From contig DASPFY010000010.1 in the NCBI GenBank assembly GCA_035620895.1, positions 7,165 through 71,164 of the forward strand: a stretch of 64,000 bases of DNA. Direction: 5' to 3'. The position numbers and the translations under genes were made by a program. The notes beneath the pieces are model-generated. The model did no database searches. It saw only the letters and a program-made list of their open reading frames with translations, and had not been told where the DNA came from. Shown one piece after another: positions 8,355 through 17,336 of this stretch; positions within the stretch are counted from its first letter, which is position 1; the number at the start of each line of letters is the position of its first letter. Origin of the DNA: TA-21 sp035620895 (lineage in GTDB: Archaea > Thermoproteota > Nitrososphaeria > Nitrososphaerales > Nitrososphaeraceae).

Positions 8355-9440
8355 TTAATGAGAAAGGATACTGGAAACTAGTTCACTAATAACTTGTGAT
8401 GTCCTACCATTACCAAAAACCGATTCGGAGTATTTAGAATTTGGTGGTCTTAGTCTTCTGACGGCTTTAATTATTTTCTCGCTATCAACTCCTGTAAGGA
8501 CATTCCATTGGCCTTTGATGGTTTCAACCCATTCGGTGTTCTTTCTCATAGTGATACAAGGCACGTTTAGTAAGTATGCTTCCTTTTGTATTCCCCCTGA
8601 GTCAGTAATGACTTTTGCGGAATTTTGTAACAGCGCTATAAAATCTATATATCCTATTGGCAGTAACGTTTTAACATTGGAACACTTTAAAAGTCTATTT
8701 AAGAGGCCAAAACTATCAAACATCTTTTTCGTTCTAGGATGTATAGGAAACACTATGATATTGTCCTTGAGCGCTTCAAGTGACTCCAAGAGCTGGATAA
8801 AGAAGTACCTTGAACTGGTATTTTCAGCTCTGTGCATTGTAAGAAGTAAATAGGATTTTGATTGCAGATTCAATATGTCAAGTATTTCTGATTTTTTAGA
8901 GATTGATCTAGTCTTGTTTATAATTTCAACTGATAAATCTCCAGTATAGTATACTTTGCCTCTTATTTTTTCTTTTTTCAGATTATTTACAGCGTTTCTA
9001 GTTGGCGCGAATAAATAATTACTCAGGTGATCCGTTAAAATTCTGTTGTATTCTTCTGGCATAGAGGCATCATAACTACGCAACCCTGCCTCAATATGTC
9101 CTAATTTAATATTACATTTATTTGCACATATTGCTCCAGCCAAGGTAGAATTAGTGTCACCATAAACAAGAACGAGATCAATTTGTTTATCCAAGATTTT
9201 ATTCTCTAGGCGCTTAATTATTTCACCTAACTGGAAACAAGAACTTCCGGATCCTACTCCTAAATGAATATCTGGTTTTGGAAGTTCAAAATCTGAAAAG
9301 AAAATATCGGACATTTCATAATCATAATGTTGACCTGTGTGAACTATTAGATGCTCGATTCCTGAACTCCTCAGTGATCTATGAATAGGCCCCAATTTAA
9401 CAAAATTGGGTCGAGCTCCTACTATTGATGCTATTTTCAT
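8355..9440 (-). CDS. wecB: UDP-N-acetylglucosamine 2-epimerase (non-hydrolysing)
   Basis: The 361-residue product has all marks of the WecB/MnaA family: GARPNFVKLGPI at 8-19, HTGQHYDYEMSD, YGDTNSTLAG near 95, HIEAGLRSYD near 115, TMHRAENT and TDSGGIQKEAYLL near 277. It interconverts UDP-GlcNAc and UDP-ManNAc in the cytoplasm, supplying ManNAc-type sugars for surface glycans or N-glycans. Length is normal (about 360-380). A WecC-type dehydrogenase is not seen in the window. It lies downstream of the GT2 gene in the same direction with a 130-base gap. Confidence 0.93.
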   Translation of the reverse strand: MKIASIVGARPNFVKLGPIHRSLRSSGIEHLIVHTGQHYDYEMSDIFFSDFELPKPDIHLGVGSGSSCFQLGEIIKRLENKILDKQIDLVLVYGDTNSTLAGAICANKCNIKLGHIEAGLRSYDASMPEEYNRILTDHLSNYLFAPTRNAVNNLKKEKIRGKVYYTGDLSVEIINKTRSISKKSEILDILNLQSKSYLLLTMHRAENTSSRYFFIQLLESLEALKDNIIVFPIHPRTKKMFDSFGLLNRLLKCSNVKTLLPIGYIDFIALLQNSAKVITDSGGIQKEAYLLNVPCITMRKNTEWVETIKGQWNVLTGVDSEKIIKAVRRLRPPNSKYSESVFGNGRTSQVISELVSSILSH

Positions 9441-9569
9441 TTATCCAAGATAACAAATTTAAAATATAAATATGCACTTATTTTTTTAACTCGATAATTT
9501 GTTTGCATGTTGACTATCTGTTTTAGAAAAGCATTAGAATCTAAAATTTACCAACATCAATTATGGTTG

Positions 9570-10418
9570 CTAGGTATTAGTATTCCTTAATCGTAATATT
9601 TGCATAATTCTCGTCTTCTGTCTTGTTCTTATTGCCTTCCTGATTTCTGGATCATACATGCTGTCATATCCGGCTTGTTTTGGCTGATATGATAAGTAAT
9701 GATACAACATTTGCACCGCACCCATCCTGCCCATTGGCCGACCAGAAACAAAGCACTGAACAAACCTGCCCAAGACAAAGAGAGGATGATATCCCAGTGT
9801 TCTCATACTTGCGCCAAATTCGTAAAAATGGTGGTTGGCACCTAGTTGTCGCGTATGGGAAAATCGTGCATTGTTGTTTACCAGATTTCTGAATCCATGA
9901 TATAATGACATTTGCAGTATAACAGATTCATAACCCATTTTTTCAGGATAAAGTTCGAGAAATTCTTCGAAGAATGAATTTCTGACGAATCTACCGGCCC
10001 CATGTGGGGTAGCGTAACTATTATTGTCATAATTGCCAGATGATATTGCTATCTTGTCATCATCGTCCATTTTCTGCATTATTTTTTCTGCATAAGATTC
10101 CTCATAATGTGTATCGTCGGCACTTATCATATGATAATCGGTTCTTTCCAGATTCAGTTTTCTGGCTAGACTAATTGCACTATTCCAATTCTTAACTACC
10201 CTTCCAATATCATATCCCAAATCTGGATTTGTTATCACATAGAGTATATCGTTACTAGACTTTAGCTCTTCCAGAATGCGATGGGTGCCGTCTGTTGAGC
10301 CATCATCAACAACTATAACGTATTTTGGTGCTATTGTTTGTTTTAGCAGCGAATTAATAGCATTTTCAATTTCATTTTCGGAATTCCTACAAGTCACAAT
10401 TGCAAAATAACTGCCCAC
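9570..10418 (-). CDS. Family 2 glycosyltransferase
   Basis: A 282-residue GT-A enzyme. The nucleotide-binding motif VVDDGSTDGT lies at 36-45 and the metal-binding DxD equivalent SADDTHY at about 99-105. The C-terminal part lacks transmembrane helices, so it is a soluble or peripherally bound enzyme using an NDP-sugar. It lies between wecB and a small membrane protein on the same strand, so all may serve one glycan. The acceptor is unknown. Confidence 0.85.
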   Translation of the reverse strand: MGSYFAIVTCRNSENEIENAINSLLKQTIAPKYVIVVDDGSTDGTHRILEELKSSNDILYVITNPDLGYDIGRVVKNWNSAISLARKLNLERTDYHMISADDTHYEESYAEKIMQKMDDDDKIAISSGNYDNNSYATPHGAGRFVRNSFFEEFLELYPEKMGYESVILQMSLYHGFRNLVNNNARFSHTRQLGANHHFYEFGASMRTLGYHPLFVLGRFVQCFVSGRPMGRMGAVQMLYHYLSYQPKQAGYDSMYDPEIRKAIRTRQKTRIMQILRLRNTNT

Positions 10419-10535
10419 GAGTATACTGAAGAGAATGCATCATAAACATCTTTTGTTGCTCAAGTCATTTTGATATTCTCAACCATTATCCGAACATTAT
10501 GAAAAAGGCAATTTTCGATTATTAGTTTCTTTATC

Positions 10536-11006
10536 CTATTTGTCTTTTTTATTATTATTATCCATCGCACTGCCGTCATTGTCAGATAACTTCTTGCTTC
10601 CGTACAATCGCGTTTCACCTCTTGTAATCCTGAGTAGAGCCTCTCTCATCAATTTCCTGTCCTCTTCACTTACTTTACCTTCAATAAGATCGATCACATA
10701 CATCCACATTATAGCTCCAACTTTATTTTCTCTAAACAAGGCATCTTGTTCGACTTTCCATTGACTTTTCCTGTGCCAGTATCCTAGCACTATACTCACT
10801 GGAACATATGCCAAGATAAATAATATCGCAAAAATCCATATGCTGTTAAAAATATCAGACAAATAAGGAAGCTGGTCTATTAAGAGTTGATACTGAATTG
10901 TTATGAAATTAGCAAAAGTCATCGCAAAAACTAGGTATATACTATGCCCATTACGAAAATCAAGCCAGCGTCTTCTGACCCAGTCTGAAGTAAATGAAGA
11001 AATCAT
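10536..11006 (-). CDS. Two-helix membrane protein, unknown function
   Basis: The 156-residue product has two hydrophobic helices (about 22-42 and 54-75, the latter IWIFAILFILAYVPVSIVLGYW) and a cytoplasmic, charged C-terminal half (KVEQDALFRENKVGAIMWMYVIDLIEGKVS) ending in a Lys/Asn tail. I do not recognise a named domain. The gene is intact with normal codon use and follows the same strand as GT2 and wecB. Confidence 0.65.
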   Translation of the reverse strand: MISSFTSDWVRRRWLDFRNGHSIYLVFAMTFANFITIQYQLLIDQLPYLSDIFNSIWIFAILFILAYVPVSIVLGYWHRKSQWKVEQDALFRENKVGAIMWMYVIDLIEGKVSEEDRKLMREALLRITRGETRLYGSKKLSDNDGSAMDNNNKKDK

Positions 11007-11260
11007 ATGGAAATAAGCGGTTCTCTTTTACAAATACATTGTGCTTAATTTTCACCCATTCAAGTCATGCAAACAAATGCTAGAATTGAGAAAAAATTGG
11101 TTTTTGTATTGCTATTTCTATTAGGTTCATCCACGTTGCAACCTAATAAGAAATTGCTAAACTGAAATTAGACAAAATTGCGGATAAGTCAAACCAATTT
11201 TAAAATGATACAAGATGTCAGGATAGGTGTAAGGCATCTACTTTTAGAGTGTCCATAATG

Positions 11261-12289
11261 CTACAGTGCTTTCAACAACCTATTCATTTGGTCAAAATCA
11301 ATTCCAAATCCAAATCGTTTCTCTTCTTTTTTCATATTTCTATACATACTCATGAGTAGTTTAAAATGCTTTATCGAACTGAGCTTGCCATCCATTTTCA
11401 TTCTGACAATCCGATAAACATCGTCGTAATATCCAAATTTTTTCAGAATTTTTTTTTGATAGAGTTTCTTGTCAAACTTTGAATCCTTATTCAAAACTTC
11501 GATGAAAATACCACAGCAAATTAGAGAAGGAATGATACCTTCGCCAAGCATAGGAAAGACACAGCCTATTGATTCACCAACACCTATTATGTTGTCGTTG
11601 TGGAAGGGTAGCATTCGCTTGGGTGGCGAAAGTCTTATAGGCCTGCCAATTTTTCTCAACACCTTAGCACGAGGGTTTTTCACAAAGAATTCTGATATCC
11701 CGAAGTATTTTCTATCGATATCACCAGCTCCGATATATGCTCGTCCATTACCCAAAGGAAAAAACCAGAAATAGCCTCGAGCTCCTTTGTATCCTATGAC
11801 ATAAAATTCTTCAATCTCGCTGACGTTTTCTACGAGAAATTCGTATGAAGGTATTATGAAATCTTGCGGGGATCTTGGAAGGAGAGATCTATGAAGACCA
11901 GTACAATCTATAACATAATCATAACTTGAAAGAAAGTCAGATTCTGGAGTACAGCGAAAACCATAGTTTATCTTCAATCCTTGGCAGAGGTCCAGCTCCC
12001 AATGGTATTTATCATATGTCACCAAACCCTTGAGTTCCAGATATTCTGTTTTTTCATTAGGAAGATCCATTCTCAGTTTTTTTCCTCGATGAAGAACATA
12101 ATCGTCAAAATTTAGCCCTGCATTCTTGGAAAATATTTCTAGCATGTTTTTTGAGGCACCCCATGCACAAACCGGCCAATGTGATTCTTTTCTTGAAGCC
12201 TCAAAAATTTCTATCTGGTGTCCGTCTTCTAGAAGACGATTTCCAAGATAGGAGCCCGCGACTCCTGCACCAACGATAGCCAGTTTCAC
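11261..12289 (-). CDS. FAD-dependent oxidoreductase, geranylgeranyl-reductase-like
   Basis: The 342-residue product opens with the FAD-binding Rossmann motif GAGVAGSYLGNRL (7-19) followed by the strand-2 acid IEIFEA, and contains GVGESIGCVFPMLGEGI near 235, equivalent to the GDAAGxxxPxxGGGI motif of geranylgeranyl reductases. That family saturates isoprenoid chains of archaeal membrane lipids or quinones in or at the membrane. It is slightly shorter than typical digeranylgeranylglycerophospholipid reductases (about 390), so a lipid or quinone paralogue is more likely than the main enzyme. Confidence 0.8.
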   Translation of the reverse strand: MKLAIVGAGVAGSYLGNRLLEDGHQIEIFEASRKESHWPVCAWGASKNMLEIFSKNAGLNFDDYVLHRGKKLRMDLPNEKTEYLELKGLVTYDKYHWELDLCQGLKINYGFRCTPESDFLSSYDYVIDCTGLHRSLLPRSPQDFIIPSYEFLVENVSEIEEFYVIGYKGARGYFWFFPLGNGRAYIGAGDIDRKYFGISEFFVKNPRAKVLRKIGRPIRLSPPKRMLPFHNDNIIGVGESIGCVFPMLGEGIIPSLICCGIFIEVLNKDSKFDKKLYQKKILKKFGYYDDVYRIVRMKMDGKLSSIKHFKLLMSMYRNMKKEEKRFGFGIDFDQMNRLLKAL

Positions 12290-12817
12290 GTTAACCTTTG
12301 AGATAAAAATTGTTTATATGTCTTGTTGATAAATTAATTTCTTAATCAAATATTACTTCAATATATTCCGGACGTCAATCATAAGTGGTTGTGCAATAAA
12401 AATATGTGCAAGAAAGCAAGATATTGAGTTTATCAGCAAATAGATTTGGCAACCAATAGTTGAAAATCAAGTAAAAAGTGAGAAGATAAGCCCAAATCAT
12501 ACTATGACAATAGCACTGATTATTTTATGATTCAGGTTTGACATAGTATATTGAGATAATTTTTATATTGGGCCGTTTACAGTCCCGCGAATCGAATAAG
12601 AGGTATTGAAATTTGGTAATTCTCACTCTTACTTTACAAACTGACTTCCAAATGGCACGAGGAACGTTGATTGTTCACTAGAAAATTAAGTAAGAGATGC
12701 TATTATGATAGAATTTAATATTTATTGCATCTAGTAGAAGAACTACTTATACTGCAACTTAGTTACAATAGAAAGATGAGTTCGACTTAAATAGTTAGTA
12801 ATGTAGCCCTATTATGG
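12290..12817. other. Intergenic region with an imperfect inverted repeat and a promoter
   Basis: No gene is seen in these 528 bases. An inverted repeat has arms ATACTATGACAA (12499-12510) and TTGACATAGTAT (12538-12549), matching at 11 of 12 positions. A TATA-like ACTTAAATAG at 12785-12793 is about 29 bases before the ATG at 12818, as expected for a leaderless transcript. Confidence 0.5.
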
Positions 12818-13594
12818 ATGCAACAAACAATGTCATACATCTTAGCAACAATATTAGTAGCACTAGCGACTATCAGTGGAGCAACTATGCAAAATTCAAT
12901 GCAAGTGGCACTAGCACAACAACCATTATCAAGTCCAGCATGCGGTCAAGTAGTTCATGGTAACGTGACATTAACTGCAAATCTTGTCTGTACAGGAGAC
13001 GGATTAATTGTGGGAGGAGATAACACAATGATTAACTTGAATGGATACTCTATCAATGGACCAGGTGATAACAGTTCTAAGGTCGGAATTGCAATACCTC
13101 ATTCAAATAGCGTAGTAGTACAGGGTTCTGGCGCTATTCGGGATTTCCAAGCGGGAGTTTTGATAACTGGTTCTGAAAACACTAATATCCACAGAGTATC
13201 ATTTGAAGGAAATAAGATTGCAGTCTTCATGACAGGTTCAATTGGAAGTACTATTGAACAGAACTTTATTGGGCCAAATACTATAGGCGTGGCATCTCAC
13301 TCATCTACAGGAGCCCAGGTACATGCCAATATGATGACAGGTAATGATCTCGCAGGCGTAACGCTTGTCAATACAGACAGATCACAGGTAGATGCCAATT
13401 CAATAGGTGGAAGCAGAAACGGTATATTCCTAGACGCTCAAAGTACAAAGAATACGATATTGTATAACAATGTACTAAAGAATGATATCGACATAAACAA
13501 TGCTGACGGATTGCCACTCAACATAAACGGAAATGAACTATTAAAGAACAACTGCTTCGTTAGTCAGCCAAGCGGCGGATGCAATCCTCAATAG
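12818..13594 (+). CDS. Exported right-handed beta-helix protein (NosD-like repeats)
   Basis: The 258-residue product has a signal peptide (MSYILATILVALATISGATM, likely cleaved after ALAQ) and a chain of parallel beta-helix turns with asparagine ladders: NTMINLNGYSINGPG, SVVVQGSGAIRDF, NTNIHRVSFEGNKIAV, QVDANSIGGSRNGIFL. Two Cys pairs (near 41/54 and at the C-terminus CFVSQPSGGC) may form disulphides. The fold is that of PbH1/NosD-type carbohydrate-binding or lyase proteins; no catalytic residues can be assigned. It may bind or trim surface glycans. Confidence 0.75.
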   Translation: MQQTMSYILATILVALATISGATMQNSMQVALAQQPLSSPACGQVVHGNVTLTANLVCTGDGLIVGGDNTMINLNGYSINGPGDNSSKVGIAIPHSNSVVVQGSGAIRDFQAGVLITGSENTNIHRVSFEGNKIAVFMTGSIGSTIEQNFIGPNTIGVASHSSTGAQVHANMMTGNDLAGVTLVNTDRSQVDANSIGGSRNGIFLDAQSTKNTILYNNVLKNDIDINNADGLPLNINGNELLKNNCFVSQPSGGCNPQ

Positions 13595-13872
13595 GAGCAA
13601 AGTCACGCAGCTGGACAAAGAACTACAAACCTCATTTTTTTATTTTAATTAACATATGAATATCTTTATAGTTATTTTAAAAATCCGCTTTAGATGAATT
13701 CAGGTAAGCTGACATCTAATATTTTGTATCAGTGAGTAAGGGTTCTTCATAGAATATTTTGAGCGCTAAACGAGTGGAACAAAAATTGTAAAATGTATGA
13801 ATAGTTGAATATTCCATGGGAATTTCATATTGTTTCGAAATTCATATAATATAGAGAAACGTTGAATACTGC
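13595..13872. other. Intergenic, probable U-rich transcript end
   Basis: A T-rich tract (CATTTTTTTATTTTAATT) at 13634-13651 follows the beta-helix gene and fits a U-tract-dependent archaeal transcription end. The rest is AT-rich with no coding signal; TATA-like sequence before 13873 is diffuse. Confidence 0.4.
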
Positions 13873-14316
13873 ATGAACATAGATACAAAGACTCTTGCCT
13901 TTGCTACCATTTTTGCGTCTGCGTTGTTCTTCATTTTCAATTCCGAAAATACAAATTTTGGTGCTTATGGACAGATTTCAGAAAATATTTCGAATAGTAC
14001 TAGTGCTACTTCGAATGGCAATTTTACTGGAACTGAAAATATTACTGGCTCTAATACCACCAATGCGATTCCTTATGTTTTAAACGTCACGAATAGCTCA
14101 GACATATCTTCACAGGCCGTCGACCAAGTCCTTGAAGCTATCAACGGAGGACAATCTACATCTTTGCAGGAAGTATTAGATGCTGCAAGTACTGGAAATT
14201 CGTCCTCGTCTTCACTTGAGCAGGTAATAGATGCTGCTAGCAGTGTATTGAATAATCAGAGCGCGAACATTAGTACTGGGAATACTAGTAACAATACTTC
14301 GTCAGATCTTCCCTAA
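13873..14316 (+). CDS. Exported Ser/Thr/Asn-rich protein
   Basis: The 147-residue product has an N-terminal hydrophobic segment (residues 8-24, LAFATIFASALFFIF) and then a low-complexity Asn/Ser/Thr chain with many N-x-S/T sequons (NISNSTSATSNGNFT, NITGSNTTN), plus two related helical motifs, VDQVLEAINGGQS and LEQVIDAASSVLN, with a third partial, LQEVLDAAS. It is probably a heavily glycosylated surface or secreted protein. No known domain; function unknown. Confidence 0.6.
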   Translation: MNIDTKTLAFATIFASALFFIFNSENTNFGAYGQISENISNSTSATSNGNFTGTENITGSNTTNAIPYVLNVTNSSDISSQAVDQVLEAINGGQSTSLQEVLDAASTGNSSSSSLEQVIDAASSVLNNQSANISTGNTSNNTSSDLP

Positions 14317-14373
14317 CAAACAAAACTTTACTTATTATTAGCTGAGGATTAGCTAGATAAATTCTGTACTTCT

Positions 14374-14532
14374 TCACGACTTATACTTTTCCTTAATTCT
14401 GTATCTAATGTATTTATCTTCCAAAGAAAATTTTGGCGGATGTGGATCAAGAGTCCGATTATCGCAATTAGTACATTTCTCTTCAAGAGTATATGTCTTG
14501 CAAAATTCACACTTTCGTAATAGATGTTTCAT
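14374..14532 (-). CDS. nop10: H/ACA ribonucleoprotein protein Nop10
   Basis: A 52-residue protein that short-gene cutoffs miss. It has the family zinc-ribbon pattern with Cys at 8, 11, 20 and 23 (RKCEFCKTYTLEEKCTNC) followed by the diagnostic TLDPHPPKFSLEDKYIRYR. Nop10 binds Cbf5 and L7Ae-containing H/ACA guide RNPs that make pseudouridine in rRNA and tRNA. It starts 6 bases after the stop of aIF2 alpha on the same strand, the conserved archaeal aif2a-nop10 arrangement, so the two are very likely co-transcribed. Confidence 0.93.
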   Translation of the reverse strand: MKHLLRKCEFCKTYTLEEKCTNCDNRTLDPHPPKFSLEDKYIRYRIKEKYKS

Positions 14533-14538
14533 AAATAC

Positions 14539-15339
14539 TCATCGTCTATTTTTTTTGGAATCTTCTCTGATATAATTAAATAGTCCTACCTTTTTCCCTA
14601 CTGAGTTAGATATTTTCTCAATAGCACTATTCAATGTCTTTTCAGCGATCTTGTAATTCTCTGCTTTAGCAATTATCCGATACCTCGGAGCTGCTATATA
14701 TGAAATTTCAACAGAAGTATTATTCTTGTCAAGTTGTGCCGAGGATAGGACATTTTTGATGATTTCGATTCCTTGTGGTTCATTTATATTAAGTTCTATC
14801 ACTCCTCTAATCTCCACACTAGGAATCTGGATCTTCTTACTTTCTTCTGCTATTGCAGATCTGACCTCGTCAGTAATATCAAGCGATTTTATAGAGTCAA
14901 TCCCCTTAAACGCTACGGCCTCAAACATGTCATACAGATAATCAAATTTTTGCAATACAACATCCTGAAGTTCCTTAATCTTTTCCTCACTCATACCAGT
15001 TTTAGTTTTAATCATCTGCATAAAGGCGGAAGCCTTTTCGCTCTTCTTTACTTCTATGAGTTTAGACTTCCTTTCTTCACGTGATACCTGCTTTAAAGAG
15101 AGGTCAACCTCTACCCTCGATTTGTCTACCCTAATAACCTTAAGAACAGTCTTTTGTTTTGGTCTTACGTATCTCTCTATATTCCTGATCCATCCTGTTG
15201 CTATTTCAGAAACATGCAGAAATGCGGTCAATTCTTGATATTCGTCTAAAGACACGTAAGCTCCATGACCCGTAACTTCCTTTACCGTTGCAATTACCAA
15301 ATCACCGGCTTCAGGAAGTTGTTTGATATCAGTCACCAT
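14539..15339 (-). CDS. aif2a: Translation initiation factor aIF2, alpha subunit
   Basis: The 266-residue protein starts with an S1 RNA-binding domain (about 9-85, GDLVIATVKEVTGHGAYVSL and GWIRNIERYV), then a helical domain and a C-terminal alpha-beta domain (RGVIELNINEPQGIEIIKNVL). With beta and gamma subunits it forms the heterotrimer bringing Met-tRNAi to the small ribosomal subunit. Length is normal for archaea. It is followed by nop10 on the same strand. The corrinoid adenosyltransferase lies about 55 bases upstream on the same strand and may share the transcript. Confidence 0.95.
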   Translation of the reverse strand: MVTDIKQLPEAGDLVIATVKEVTGHGAYVSLDEYQELTAFLHVSEIATGWIRNIERYVRPKQKTVLKVIRVDKSRVEVDLSLKQVSREERKSKLIEVKKSEKASAFMQMIKTKTGMSEEKIKELQDVVLQKFDYLYDMFEAVAFKGIDSIKSLDITDEVRSAIAEESKKIQIPSVEIRGVIELNINEPQGIEIIKNVLSSAQLDKNNTSVEISYIAAPRYRIIAKAENYKIAEKTLNSAIEKISNSVGKKVGLFNYIREDSKKNRR

Positions 15340-15394
15340 TTAGAAAATACGCACCTTGGTACTATACTTTAAGTTTGCTTATAATTCGATTTTT

Positions 15395-15943
15395 TCAAAA
15401 GTCAATCCCCTTTTTGGCCTTTATTCCTTTTTTGTAAGGATGTTTTATTTCTTTCATTTCAGTAACCAGATCTGCCAACATGATGATTTCTTCACAGGCA
15501 TGATTTCCAGTTAGAATTAGCGACAGATGTTTCGGACGATTTTGGACGATCTTTAAGACATCGGCTAACTGTAACACTCCCAGATGTACTGCATAATTTA
15601 TTTCATCCAAGATAATAATATCAAACGTATCAAGTGAAATTTTTTGTTCCACGATATCCAATGCCGTTCTTGCCGCCCTTACATGTTCCTCAAAGGCATG
15701 GTCATCATCAATAATTCCTATAAAGCCTTTACCTGCAACTATCAATTCAAAATCTGGTTCTAGTTTCTTTATACTATTGAGCTCTCCATAATGCCATTCA
15801 CCCTTGATGAATTGAACCATACAAACTCTAAGTCCATGGCCTATGGCTCTCAGAGCCACTCCTAGTGACGCAGTCGTCTTGCCTTTTCCATTTCCTGTAT
15901 ATACAATCACTATCCCATCATTTAATGAGCTCTCTTTTTCCAT
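15395..15943 (-). CDS. cobA: Corrinoid adenosyltransferase, CobA/BtuR type
   Basis: The 182-residue protein carries the P-loop YTGNGKGKTTAS (15-26) typical of CobA/BtuR/CobO, the internal VQFIKGEWHYGE and the Walker B-like IIILDEINYAVHLG. It transfers the 5'-deoxyadenosyl group of ATP to cob(I)alamin or cobyrinic acid diamide, giving the adenosyl form of the cofactor. Other corrinoid genes in this window (cbiD, cbiH) are not adjacent. The divergent neighbours on the plus side are a PPOX-fold flavoprotein and an MtrA-like corrinoid-protein homologue. Confidence 0.93.
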   Translation of the reverse strand: MEKESSLNDGIVIVYTGNGKGKTTASLGVALRAIGHGLRVCMVQFIKGEWHYGELNSIKKLEPDFELIVAGKGFIGIIDDDHAFEEHVRAARTALDIVEQKISLDTFDIIILDEINYAVHLGVLQLADVLKIVQNRPKHLSLILTGNHACEEIIMLADLVTEMKEIKHPYKKGIKAKKGIDF

Positions 15944-16091
15944 GCATAATCACCATAATGACATTTTATATCATTTGGCTACTTAGATATTATTCAAATT
16001 GTATCATTGTTAGATTATTTGAGTCTATTAATACTACAACTTATCCGCCGATTCTAAAAAATAATAAATTGCATTGATTGGTGATATAAAT

Positions 16092-16493
16092 ATGAATGGT
16101 GTAATCTTTAGTAAAGGTGAAATTAAATTTCTCCGTTCGAATGAAATTTGTAGAATTGCAACATGCAATAACAACCTGCCTCATGTAACTCCCGTCTCAT
16201 ATATTTTTGATAATGGAAAGTTCTTTTTTGCCACAGACTACAATACCCTGAAATATGCTAATCTGAATAAAAATAATAGAATATCGTTGGTTGTAGACAC
16301 AACCGAGAATAACAAGAACAAGGCAGTAGTTACACGAGGCATAACCACATTTATACACAAAGGTAGAAAATTTCAAAATTTATACGATATGTTTCATAAC
16401 AAATTCGACTGGGTGAAGAATGATCCATGGAAAGAAGGAGATGCGCCATTCATCGAAGTGATTCCCAAAACTAAGGTTAGTTGGGGGTTATAA
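16092..16493 (+). CDS. Pyridoxamine-5'-phosphate-oxidase-fold flavin/F420 protein
   Basis: The product has the split-barrel PPOX fold: EIKFLRSNEICRIATCNNNL followed by PHVTPVSYIFDNGKFFFAT and the later ISLVVD strand. Such proteins bind FMN or F420, or act as haem/flavin-binding reductases. I prefer the ATG at 16092 (133 residues, MNGVIFSK) to the TTG at 16074, because GGTGAT at 16080-16085 is a good ribosome-binding site for the ATG. It is followed after about 30 bases by the MtrA-like gene. Confidence 0.75.
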   Translation: MNGVIFSKGEIKFLRSNEICRIATCNNNLPHVTPVSYIFDNGKFFFATDYNTLKYANLNKNNRISLVVDTTENNKNKAVVTRGITTFIHKGRKFQNLYDMFHNKFDWVKNDPWKEGDAPFIEVIPKTKVSWGL

Positions 16494-16524
16494 AACAAGG
16501 TTTCAATTCCGTAAGGATTTGATC

Positions 16525-17013
16525 TTGATTTACAAGAAAATTGAAAATTGCATTGGAGAAATATGCAAATTTCTAATTCCAATCAAACACGAGTACTATA
16601 AGGGAAATGGAAGTGAGATTGCAATTTGTACCCTATCCAGTATCAAATTATTAACAGAAATATCAAACGATACTAGGTTGATGAATAATATAGCTATAGT
16701 TGGTAGACTATTGTCGGAAAACAAAGGAATTGATAAAATCATCAAATATTGTATTGCAAACAAGGAACTTGTACATTTGGTCGTATGTGGCAAAGATGGC
16801 CATGGCCATGTAGCTGGTGATTCAATAATTGCACTAATGGAAAATGGAATCACAAGAGATGGTAAAATCATCAAATCAAAAAGCCCTTATCCTCATCTAG
16901 ATTCATCCTTCGAAGATGTGGAGACATTTAGAGGTCGTGTTACTATTCATAACTTAATCGGGGAGATGGATCTGAATCGCATAAAGACCTTCGTAGACGA
17001 AATAATTCAATAG
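16525..17013 (+). CDS. MtrA-like protein (methyltransferase subunit A family)
   Basis: The product resembles the soluble domain of tetrahydromethanopterin S-methyltransferase subunit A: the central LVHLVVCGKDGHGHVAGDSI, then ALMENGITRDGKIIKSKSPYP matches the cobamide-binding core. There is no membrane anchor and no other mtr gene nearby, so it is not a methanogenesis complex; a corrinoid-binding or C1-transfer accessory role is inferred. Two TTG starts exist (16519, 16525); the AAGGA at 16513-16517 has better spacing to 16525. It overlaps the convergent gene by 7 bases. Confidence 0.7.
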   Translation: MIYKKIENCIGEICKFLIPIKHEYYKGNGSEIAICTLSSIKLLTEISNDTRLMNNIAIVGRLLSENKGIDKIIKYCIANKELVHLVVCGKDGHGHVAGDSIIALMENGITRDGKIIKSKSPYPHLDSSFEDVETFRGRVTIHNLIGEMDLNRIKTFVDEIIQ

Positions 17014-17336
17014 TTCATCTTTTTCCTTTTCTTGTTTATCCTATTCTTTTTAGAATAATACTCGACTATATCATCAGGTGTCATGTCTAATTCGATAGTT
17101 GCCTGAAGTACAAAATGCCAAATATCTATGAGTTCTTCCTTTGCCTCTTCGGAGTCAAATTTGGTGGGATTTTTCCACCATTTCCAATTTGTTAATCTTT
17201 GAAGTTCAATTGCTTCGTGTGTAATTGCAGTGCAGAGATATGAAATTCTCTCCTCAGTCTTCGAAGGATATCTCGATGATGCTAACATGGAGGCCAAGCC
17301 CTTTTGCATCTCAATCAATTTTTCTAGTTTATCCAC
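17007..17336 (-). CDS. All-alpha NTP pyrophosphohydrolase (dimeric dUTPase/MazG-like)
   Basis: The 109-residue helical protein carries the Mg-binding acidic pairs of the family: ITHEAIELQRLTNWKWWK (about 37-54) and KEELIDIWHFVLQATIEL (about 67-84), followed by the nucleotide-contacting YYSKKNRINKKR. The tryptophan-rich NWKWWK segment resembles the dimeric dUTPase branch. It would hydrolyse dUTP or another NTP to the monophosphate, cleaning the nucleotide pool. Length is typical. The start at the ATG 17334-17336 is the first available. Confidence 0.75.
   Translation of the reverse strand: MDKLEKLIEMQKGLASMLASSRYPSKTEERISYLCTAITHEAIELQRLTNWKWWKNPTKFDSEEAKEELIDIWHFVLQATIELDMTPDDIVEYYSKKNRINKKRKKMNY

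Noticed and set aside
16525..17013. MtrA-like protein as evidence of methanogenesis
   Set aside because: No other mtr, mcr or related gene is present, no membrane anchor exists, and the rest of the window is clearly ammonia-oxidiser-like.
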